The notes under the pieces are model-generated. The model worked only from the letters and a program-made list of their open reading frames with translations, did not search any database and was not told the DNA's origin. Positions 6,968 through 12,381 of a stretch of DNA of 12,381 nt are shown here, piece by piece. The DNA comes from JBFJWU01 sp041623475 [NCBI: bacterium] (GTDB lineage: Bacteria > J088): the NCBI GenBank assembly GCA_041623475.1, contig JBFJWU010000064.1:1-12381 (forward strand), given 5' to 3'. Numbering within the stretch: position 1 is the first letter of the stretch; each line of letters begins with the position of its first letter. The position numbers and the translations under genes are program-made.

Positions 6968-7897
6968 ATGTCAGACAAAAAATACCGACTGATTACCCGC
7001 AGTGACTTTGATGGATTGGCGTGCGCCGTTCTGCTGAAAGAACTGGACATGATCGACGAGATCAAGTTCGTCCATCCCAAAGATATGCAGGACGGCAAAG
7101 TCGAAGTGACAGAAAACGATATTTCGGCAAACCTGCCGTTCGTTCCCGGTGCGGCGTACGCATTTGATCACCATTCAAGCGAGGTCGCCAGGGTGGGCGA
7201 GGCCGAGTCTGAGACGTATGTCAATGACCCCGCCGCGCCGTCGGCGGCACGTGTTGTCTACGAGTATTTCGGCGGTCCTGAAAAGTTCGAATCTGTCCCC
7301 CGGCTGTTCCTGACGGCGGTTGACAAGGCAGACTCGGCAAATTTCGAGGCTGAGGACGTGCTGGTTCCCCAGGGATGGGACCTGTTGAGTTTCATCATGG
7401 ATGCGCGCACGGGCCTGGGGCGGTTCAAGGAATTCAATATTTCCAACTACGACCTGATGATGAAGTTGATTGACCTGTGCCGGACCTGGAACGTCGAGTC
7501 AATACTTCAGGATCCGGATGTCAAGGAACGGGTCGATCTGTACCAGGAACACCACGCCAAGGCCCAGGAACAGATCCAGCGCATCGCCAAAGTCGACGGT
7601 GAAGTCGTTATCCTCGATTTCCGTGAAGAAGACACGATCTTTGCGGTCAACCGTTTCCTGGTTTACGCACTTTATCTGGACTGCAGCGTCTCGATCCACC
7701 TGATGTGGGGGCGTGACAAGCAGAACACAGTTCTTGCGGTTGGCAGTTCGATCTTTTTCCCGACCAGCGTTGACATCGGCGACCTGATGTTGAAGTACGG
7801 CGGCGGCGGCCACACAGCAGCCGGCACATGCCAGGTCGAAAACGACCAGTCGGAAACGGTGCTGTCAGAGGTCACGGCTGCCCTGAACGGCGGCTGA
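6968..7897 (+). CDS. DHH/DHHA1-family phosphoesterase (exopolyphosphatase-like)
   Basis: The 309-residue cytoplasmic protein has the DHH-domain motifs for two metal ions: SDFDG (Asp13, Asp15), FDHH (Asp67, His68, His69) and VDKAD (Asp119). The C-terminal DHHA1 domain ends with GGGGHTAAG (278-286), the usual substrate-binding loop. Relatives include RecJ, nano-RNases, cyclic-di-AMP phosphodiesterases and proteins annotated as exopolyphosphatase-like; the exact substrate is undecided. Arg11 stands where many DHH proteins have a metal-binding His (T-H-x-D-x-D); as far as I recall this is usual in the exopolyphosphatase-like subgroup. ATG at 6968 is chosen because GGAAAGG precedes it at suitable spacing and the conserved strand begins at once; the in-frame ATG at 6893 would add 25 residues unlike the family and would lie upstream of the predicted transcription start. 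It appears monocistronic, divergent from the serine hydrolase block and convergent with the SemiSWEET-like gene, 37 bases away. Confidence 0.88.
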   Translation: MSDKKYRLITRSDFDGLACAVLLKELDMIDEIKFVHPKDMQDGKVEVTENDISANLPFVPGAAYAFDHHSSEVARVGEAESETYVNDPAAPSAARVVYEYFGGPEKFESVPRLFLTAVDKADSANFEAEDVLVPQGWDLLSFIMDARTGLGRFKEFNISNYDLMMKLIDLCRTWNVESILQDPDVKERVDLYQEHHAKAQEQIQRIAKVDGEVVILDFREEDTIFAVNRFLVYALYLDCSVSIHLMWGRDKQNTVLAVGSSIFFPTSVDIGDLMLKYGGGGHTAAGTCQVENDQSETVLSEVTAALNGG

Positions 7898-7934
7898 ACG
7901 ACGCCGGGTTCTCTGGCCGACTGCTCGGATCTTA

Positions 7935-8195
7935 TCAGCCGTTCGAGCGGCGAACAGTGACGACAGCAACTATTGCGCAATCCAGAATTGCGGTCAACAG
8001 GAAGGCCAGCAGCGATTGTGGTGCCCACAGGGCACGGGTATAAACCCAGGCGCCCAGGTTTGCAATCGCAAACAGGCCCCACGACAAGCGACTGATTCCG
8101 GATACGTCAGGGGACACAATAGCGTGGCGCAACTGCAGCAATGTCGATACGGGCAGGATGATTGCCGGCAGCCATCCCAGTGCTTCAAAGATCAT
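7935..8195 (-). CDS. SemiSWEET/PQ-loop-like small membrane protein
   Basis: The 86-residue product has three hydrophobic segments (about 6-21, 36-53 and 59-79), matching the single triple-helix bundle of bacterial SemiSWEET transporters, which work as dimers to carry sugars. The order of features also fits: LGWLPAI near the start, VSGISRLSWGLF (30-41) before the second helix, and LGAWVYT (46-52). The usual PQ pair at the end of helix 1 is replaced by Leu-Gln (TLLQL, 17-21), so the hinge proline is absent; LPAII (8-12) has a proline earlier in the helix. ATG at 8195 is preferred since it begins at the conserved region; an in-frame TTG at 8252 would add 19 polar residues. No strong ribosome site is seen. 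Transport substrate is unknown, and a PQ-loop protein of other role is possible. Confidence 0.72.
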   Translation of the reverse strand: MIFEALGWLPAIILPVSTLLQLRHAIVSPDVSGISRLSWGLFAIANLGAWVYTRALWAPQSLLAFLLTAILDCAIVAVVTVRRSNG

Positions 8196-8364
8196 GGATG
8201 TCAGGGTACCCGGCGGGCGGTCAGGGTGCCTTGCACCGCGACCTGCCGCCAATGTCGAAAATTGAATCAGCCGCTATGTTGAACGAATAATGATTCGATT
8301 GGTACAGTGCAGGTTTGCGTAATTACCGGCAACATACCTTAAATCGCAGGACAAGGATGGATTT
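8196..8364. other. Divergent intergenic region between the SemiSWEET-like gene and the acyl-CoA synthetase gene
   Basis: This 169-base stretch must hold promoters in both directions, but I find no convincing box pair. The best plus-strand guess is TTGCGT (8315-8320) with TTAAAT (8339-8344) at 18 bases, which is weak. A short inverted repeat, CGAAT-AATG-ATTCG (8284-8297), is a possible operator. AAGGA at 8353-8357 is the ribosome site for the GTG at 8365. Confidence 0.4.
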
Positions 8365-10143
8365 GTGGCGATCAGCGATGTAAAAGCACGACTGCAGGAA
8401 GCCCGTGCAACTGCACGAGTTCTTAAGAGCCTTCCGAAAATTCTCCCCAGTGCCAAAAACGGGCCAGCCCAGATGCTGGATATTCGGGTGAGAAAGACGC
8501 CAAATAACCTGGGCATGGTTTTTGAGGGGCGCAAGTACACCTGGCGGGAAATTAACGATCAGGCAAACCAGTACGCGGCATTCCTGCGGGAACAGGGCAT
8601 CGGCAAGGGGGATGTTGTCGCGTTGATGATGGACAACCGGCCGGAATACTTTTTTTTCGTCATGGCGATGGCCAAGCTGGGCGCGATCTCGGCGTTGATC
8701 AATACGAACCTTACCGGGGAGCCTCTGGTTCATGCGATTTCGGTCGCCAAAGCAAAAAAGGTATTTGTTGGCGAAGAACATCTGGATGCCATTGACGAAG
8801 TCTTTTCCCAACTGGACGAACTAAAAAAGTCGGACGACCTGTACGTCCAGTTCGAGGGCGATAAACCCAGGTCCCGCAAGGGAACAGCTGTCAATAATCT
8901 GATCGCTGAACAGCCGACTTCGGAACAATGGCGGCAACAATTCCTGAACAGCGATCCCTACTGCTACATTTACACGTCCGGGACGACGGGCCTGCCCAAA
9001 GCTGCAATCGTCACCAATCAGCGCATGGTAGCGGCTTCGGCAGCATTTGGTCGTGCCATGTTCGAGGCAACACCCAGCGACGTGATTTATGTGACTCTGC
9101 CGATGTACCACTCCAGCGCAATGTACATCGGTACCGGAAGTTGCCTGGATACCGGGGCGACCATCGCGTTGCGCCGCAAGTTTTCGGCATCCAGTTTTTG
9201 GGACGACGTCAACGAAATGGGGGCCACAGGGTTCCTGTACATTGGCGAACTGTGCCGTTACCTGCTGAATTCCAATTCCCATCCGGGGGAACGGACTCAC
9301 AAATTGCGGATTGGCGTAGGCAATGGCCTGCGCGCAGACGTCTGGACAGCATTCCAGGAACGTTTCGGCGTACCGTTGTTTCGTGAGTTCTATGGAGCAA
9401 CCGAAGGCAACACTATCCTGACCAACTTCCAGGGGGTTCCAGGAATGATCGGCCGCAAGCGCCTGGGGCAATTGCTGTTGCGCTGTGACGAGGTGACTGG
9501 TGAGCCAGTTCGCAATGCCGACGGATTCTGTGAAGAAGTCGATGTTGGCGAGGCAGGCCTGCTGGTTGGACGAATTCAACCGTGGGTCAGGTTCGACGGG
9601 TATCTCGACAAGAACGCGACACAAAAGAAAATCCTCAAGGATGTCAGGAAAAAAGGCGACAGGTATTTCAATACCGGTGACCTGATCCAGCTGCACGAGG
9701 ATAACTGGCTGTCGTTCGCGGACCGCATCGGCGACACGTTTCGCTGGAAGGGCGAGAACGTGTCGACTAACGAGGTCATGGAAATCCTGGGCAAATATGA
9801 CCACGTCCTCGAGGCCAACGTCTATGGTGTCGAGGTTCCCAATGCCGAAGGGCGGGCCGGAATGGCAGCGCTTAACGTCGAGGACGGCTTTGACTTGCAG
9901 GGATTTGCGAAGTTCGCGCGCGAAAACCTGGCCAATTACCAGTTGCCTTACTTTGTCCGCATCCTGTCCAATGAAATGCGGATTACGGGGACGTTCAAAC
10001 ACCAGAAAGTTGACTATCGCAAGGAAGGGTTTGACCCGTCCATCGTCAATGATCCGCTCTATTTCCTGGACGGCGACAAATACGTTGAAATTGACCAGAA
10101 ACTGATGGATCGGTTCAACGCCGGTAAGATCAGTCCGGCCTGA
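8365..10143 (+). CDS. FATP-type long/very-long-chain acyl-CoA synthetase
   Basis: The 592-residue enzyme belongs to the AMP-forming acyl-CoA ligase superfamily, in the group related to fatty acid transport proteins (SLC27/FATP). It should activate long or very long fatty acids to acyl-CoA with ATP, coupling activation to uptake at the membrane. Visible motifs: the AMP-binding loop YTSGTTGLPK (203-212), FYGATEGN (342-349), FNTGD (435-439), the FATP signature DRIGDTFRWKGENVST (453-468) and TGTFKHQK (541-548) with catalytic Lys545. All key residues are present and length is normal. The N-terminal 30 residues form an amphipathic, basic helix-like stretch rather than a cleavable leader. GTG at 8365 is supported by AAGGA seven bases upstream. 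It heads a three-gene block; the amidohydrolase starts 14 bases after its stop. Steroid or other carboxylic acid substrates cannot be excluded for this subgroup. Confidence 0.92.
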   Translation: MAISDVKARLQEARATARVLKSLPKILPSAKNGPAQMLDIRVRKTPNNLGMVFEGRKYTWREINDQANQYAAFLREQGIGKGDVVALMMDNRPEYFFFVMAMAKLGAISALINTNLTGEPLVHAISVAKAKKVFVGEEHLDAIDEVFSQLDELKKSDDLYVQFEGDKPRSRKGTAVNNLIAEQPTSEQWRQQFLNSDPYCYIYTSGTTGLPKAAIVTNQRMVAASAAFGRAMFEATPSDVIYVTLPMYHSSAMYIGTGSCLDTGATIALRRKFSASSFWDDVNEMGATGFLYIGELCRYLLNSNSHPGERTHKLRIGVGNGLRADVWTAFQERFGVPLFREFYGATEGNTILTNFQGVPGMIGRKRLGQLLLRCDEVTGEPVRNADGFCEEVDVGEAGLLVGRIQPWVRFDGYLDKNATQKKILKDVRKKGDRYFNTGDLIQLHEDNWLSFADRIGDTFRWKGENVSTNEVMEILGKYDHVLEANVYGVEVPNAEGRAGMAALNVEDGFDLQGFAKFARENLANYQLPYFVRILSNEMRITGTFKHQKVDYRKEGFDPSIVNDPLYFLDGDKYVEIDQKLMDRFNAGKISPA

Positions 10144-10157
10144 CCAGGATTCCGACT

Positions 10158-11351
10158 TTGCGCACTGGCATTTCACGCCGCCGCCTGATCCAGGCAGGTT
10201 CAGCCGCCCTGGTCACGCAACAGCTGGGGTGTGCAACCGCACCGGACGCCGTACTGTCACGCACGTTGCCCCGTCCGAATGGGTTTGTGCCCGGCTACCA
10301 GGGATTGGCAACGCTGCCGTATTTCGAGCCAACTGACGACGGTCGCGTCCGGCTGACAGACGAGATTCGCCAGTCTGTTTCCCCAGGTGTGGACTTCCAC
10401 GCACACCTGGGAATGTCGTTGATGCTTGCGGCACCGCTTGATTACCACAGTCATAGCAGCCGACCACAGTACCTGATCGATTGCGACCATCCAAAGCCGC
10501 CGTGCGAGCTGCATTTTGACGATTATCTGAACAAGATCGCGGACGAGGCGCGCCTGGCTGACATGAAAGAGCGAATCCTGTCCTATGGCCTGCCGGGGCG
10601 GAGCGATTCAGCCAACACCCAGGCGATTCCATCACTGGTCGCCGAAATGGATGCGATGGGCGTGCAGCACGCAGTCCTGCTGGCGGTGGTGCCCAACCTG
10701 CCGTTTCGCAATAACCCGACGTTGCAATGGATGGAGGCCCTGGACCAGTCAGAACACAAAGACCGATTTGTGGTCTTTGCTGGTGTCTATCCCAAGGCCG
10801 CGACCGCGGTCGAGCAGTTGCGCGAGTTCGTTCGCCTGGGCGCCCGTGGTGTAAAGTTGCATCCAACCATGCAGCAATTTTATCCCGATGACCGCCGATA
10901 TTGGCCTATCTACAAGTTCTGCCAGCAAGCCCGGATTCCTGTATTTTTCCACGCTGGTCGGGCCGGGATCGAGCCCCGGAAAACCCGGAAATATGCTGTT
11001 ATGGACCGCTACATCGGGGCGGTCGAGGCATTTCCCGATGTTCAGTTCGTGTTCGGGCATGGGGGGGCCCGCGACTGGGAGTCTGCGTGGCCGATCGCCG
11101 CATCGCACGACAATGTCTGGCTGGAAATTGAAGGCCAGGGGACCCGCGAACTGAAAATCATCCTGGACGGGATGGGGCATGAACGTTTGCTGTTTGGGTC
11201 GGATTGGCCGTTTTATCCCCTTAGCGCTACGGTTGCCCGCGTCCTGCTGGCCACCGAGGACAACCCGGAGGCACGTCGCGCTATTTTTGGGGAAAACGCG
11301 TATCGGTTGCTGTCAATGGGGCCGCCGGGCGGCTCGTCACCCAGCCACTAG
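10158..11351 (+). CDS. Amidohydrolase-2 family metal-dependent hydrolase with Tat leader
   Basis: The 397-residue protein starts with SRRRLIQAG (6-14), a twin-arginine export motif, and a short hydrophobic run; Cys25 (QQLGC) may be a lipidation site, though the lipobox is poor. The TIM-barrel metal-site residues are in order: VDFHAH (His81, His83), GVKLHP (Lys233), FFHAG (His265), FGHGG (His301) and FGSDWP (Asp349). These fit the PF04909 family of hydrolases and decarboxylases; the substrate is unknown. Between the HxH motif and the barrel core is a long segment (about 88-155) with Cys109, Cys116 and several His, perhaps a substrate cap. The start is TTG at 10158: AGGA lies eight bases upstream, the Tat motif requires this N-terminus, and no ATG or GTG is available. 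It lies 14 bases after the acyl-CoA synthetase stop, so the two are almost certainly co-transcribed, although one product is cytoplasmic and this one exported. Confidence 0.87.
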   Translation: MRTGISRRRLIQAGSAALVTQQLGCATAPDAVLSRTLPRPNGFVPGYQGLATLPYFEPTDDGRVRLTDEIRQSVSPGVDFHAHLGMSLMLAAPLDYHSHSSRPQYLIDCDHPKPPCELHFDDYLNKIADEARLADMKERILSYGLPGRSDSANTQAIPSLVAEMDAMGVQHAVLLAVVPNLPFRNNPTLQWMEALDQSEHKDRFVVFAGVYPKAATAVEQLREFVRLGARGVKLHPTMQQFYPDDRRYWPIYKFCQQARIPVFFHAGRAGIEPRKTRKYAVMDRYIGAVEAFPDVQFVFGHGGARDWESAWPIAASHDNVWLEIEGQGTRELKIILDGMGHERLLFGSDWPFYPLSATVARVLLATEDNPEARRAIFGENAYRLLSMGPPGGSSPSH

Positions 11352-11360
11352 GTTGCGTCT

Positions 11361-11380
11361 GGCAGCCCCCACGGGCTGTC
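11361..11380. repeat. Short hairpin between amidohydrolase and acyltransferase genes
   Basis: GGCAGCCC and GGGCTGTC pair around a CCAC loop as an 8-bp stem with one G-U pair. It lies ten bases after the amidohydrolase stop. An A-run, not a T-run, follows on the plus strand, so an intrinsic terminator is unlikely; it may stabilise or attenuate the transcript. Confidence 0.4.
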
Positions 11381-11420
11381 CCAATGAAAAAAAGCTAACA
11401 TCCTGCTATCGTTGGAAAAC

Positions 11421-12284
11421 ATGGCCAATGTCGTCCAACAAACGGATCCTCGTGATGAAAAGCTGCTGAAGCGAATTGCCGGGACACTTGCGCCGCCGTT
11501 TCGCCGGTATTTTCGGCCGGTAATCCGCGGGCTGGATCGCGTGCCGCAGGGCAAGGCGCTCTACGTGGGTAACCACAGCGGCGGCACGTTGATGCCAGAC
11601 GCGATACTGGTCATGGATGCGCTGTTGCGCAAGCGCGGACTGGAGGGACTGCCGTTCGGGCTGGGGCACGACATGCTGTTCAAGTCCCCGACCATGTCCA
11701 GGTACAGTTCAAAGCTGGGGATCATGCCGGCCCATCCTGACAGTGCGTCCCAGGTGTTTGCCATGGGACGCAAGGCCATGGTTTATCCCGGGGGCGAACT
11801 GGACAATATGCGCGCCTGGCGCGACCGCAACCGGATCGTTTTCGGGCATCGACGGGGCTACATTCGCCTGGCACTGCAGCACGGCGTGCCGATTGTGCCA
11901 ATCGTTGCCGCCGGGGCCCAGCAGACGATCCTGATCCTGGATGACGGACGCGGTCTGGCCAAACGACTGGGGCTGGACCGTAACTTCCGGGTTCGTGTCC
12001 TCCCGATCGCGTTGACATTCCCGTGGGGACTGACGATTGCCCCGATGTTGTACTGGCCGATGCCCAGCCGAATCTACATCGAAATCCTGCCGGCCATCAA
12101 GTTTCGTCGAAGCGGCGAGGATGCAGCCGATGATACGGATTATGTCGAGGCATGCCATCGAAAGGTCTATAACCAGATGCAGGCCAAGCTGAGCCTGCTT
12201 GCGGCCGAGCGCCGAGAGTGGATGCGGCGAAATCCAGGGTGGTGGTGGAAGCCACGGCGGTGGCCAAAGGACATGACCTCGTAG
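11421..12284 (+). CDS. MGAT/PlsC-like lysophospholipid or glycerolipid acyltransferase
   Basis: The 287-residue protein carries acyltransferase motif I as YVGNHSGGTLMPD (48-60; Asn51, His52, Asp60) and motif III as VYPGGELD (121-128), followed by RLALQHGVPIVPIVAAGA (149-166). The His-to-Asp spacing is longer than the standard HX4D of PlsC; I recall the same NHSGG...PD pattern in actinobacterial proteins of the MGAT-like LPLAT group, so it appears to be a subfamily trait. It should move an acyl group from acyl-CoA to a glycerolipid or similar acceptor at the inner membrane face. Hydrophobic stretches at 196-214 may anchor it; the C-terminus is rich in Trp/Arg (267-282). ATG at 11421 has GGAAAAC directly upstream; an in-frame TTG at 11412 lacks a ribosome site. 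It lies 69 bases after the amidohydrolase gene and probably uses acyl-CoA made by the synthetase at 8365. Confidence 0.85.
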   Translation: MANVVQQTDPRDEKLLKRIAGTLAPPFRRYFRPVIRGLDRVPQGKALYVGNHSGGTLMPDAILVMDALLRKRGLEGLPFGLGHDMLFKSPTMSRYSSKLGIMPAHPDSASQVFAMGRKAMVYPGGELDNMRAWRDRNRIVFGHRRGYIRLALQHGVPIVPIVAAGAQQTILILDDGRGLAKRLGLDRNFRVRVLPIALTFPWGLTIAPMLYWPMPSRIYIEILPAIKFRRSGEDAADDTDYVEACHRKVYNQMQAKLSLLAAERREWMRRNPGWWWKPRRWPKDMTS

Positions 12285-12381
12285 TCGCGCAGATTTACGC
12301 AATCTGGCACGTCATCCTCGGCGAGTCGTCCTCGAAATAGCGCTGCTATTCCTGCGGCGTCCCGCCTTGCGGGTGCCGCAC
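12285..12381. repeat. Structured intergenic tail with three inverted repeats and a direct repeat
   Basis: Three perfect or near-perfect stems follow each other: CAGATT/AATCTG (12290-12306, loop TACGC), AATAGC/GCTATT (12336-12350, loop GCT), and TGCGGC-gt-CCCGC / GCGGG-t-GCCGCA (12353-12380, loop CTT). A direct repeat TC[A/G]TCCTCG lies at 12312-12320 and 12326-12334. No T-run follows any stem inside the window. The density of symmetry suggests a dispersed intergenic element or a transcript-end structure that may continue past the right edge. No reading frame here is convincing. Confidence 0.5.

Noticed and set aside
8821-10176. Open frame of 451 codons on the minus strand, antisense to the acyl-CoA synthetase gene
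   Set aside because: The plus-strand frame encodes a full set of acyl-CoA ligase motifs; the antisense product has no recognisable domain and arises from codon bias in GC-rich DNA.
10213-10866. Minus-strand open frame of 217 codons opposite the amidohydrolase gene
   Set aside because: Antisense to conserved metal-site motifs; no domain or ribosome site seen.
11361-11395. Hairpin plus A-run as an intrinsic terminator
   Set aside because: For the plus strand the run after the stem is A, not T; on the minus strand the T-run comes before the stem.
11709-12302. Minus-strand open frame of 197 codons opposite the acyltransferase gene
   Set aside because: It lies opposite a gene with clear acyltransferase motifs and its product is low-complexity, rich in Arg, Pro and His.
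1-12381. CRISPR arrays, tRNA or rRNA genes, transposases, phage genes or toxin-antitoxin pairs
   Set aside because: Reading both strands gave no regularly spaced direct repeats, no cloverleaf-like segment and no such protein motifs.

Overview
The window reads as ordinary chromosomal DNA of a Gram-negative bacterium, most likely a free-living proteobacterium. The guess rests on periplasmic lipoproteins, a Tat-type leader, a fatty-acid-transport-type acyl-CoA ligase and moderately GC-rich DNA; I cannot place the lineage further. Eleven protein genes are supported, ten complete and one cut by the left edge. I see no tRNA, rRNA, CRISPR array, transposase or phage gene. Non-ATG starts are common: five GTG and two TTG among the eleven.

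Left block, minus strand, read from 3584 down to the left edge: a cytoplasmic TPR protein with two cyclic-nucleotide-binding-like domains, then (GTGA overlap) a lipoprotein with a fibronectin-III-like domain and a seven-bladed WD40 propeller, then a penicillin-acylase-family lipoprotein that runs off the window just after its catalytic serine. A good sigma70-type promoter lies at 3633-3661. Second block, minus strand, 6802 down to 3669: a beta-lactamase-fold serine hydrolase, a NOTUM/pectinacetylesterase-like lipoprotein, and a multi-pass membrane protein of unknown family, packed with a GTGA overlap and a zero-base junction.

A divergent control region at about 6803-6967 separates this block from a plus-strand DHH-family phosphoesterase. 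It holds a 9-bp perfect inverted repeat whose arms reach the predicted -35 elements of both divergent promoters. A small SemiSWEET/PQ-loop-like membrane protein follows on the minus strand (convergent with the DHH gene).

Right block, plus strand, 8365-12284: a FATP-type very-long-chain acyl-CoA synthetase, a Tat-leader amidohydrolase-2 family enzyme starting at TTG 14 bases later, and an MGAT/PlsC-like acyltransferase. Together they look like a fatty-acyl activation and transfer unit with an exported hydrolase between. The last 97 bases hold three closely spaced inverted repeats and may be the edge of a dispersed structured repeat.

Nothing here is a clear defence island or a proven new system. 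The most unusual points are the shared inverted repeat at the divergent promoters, the regulator with one intact and one degenerate nucleotide site in an operon with two Asp(+2) lipoproteins, the hydrolase/NOTUM/unknown-membrane-protein operon, and the acyl-CoA synthetase/amidohydrolase/acyltransferase unit.
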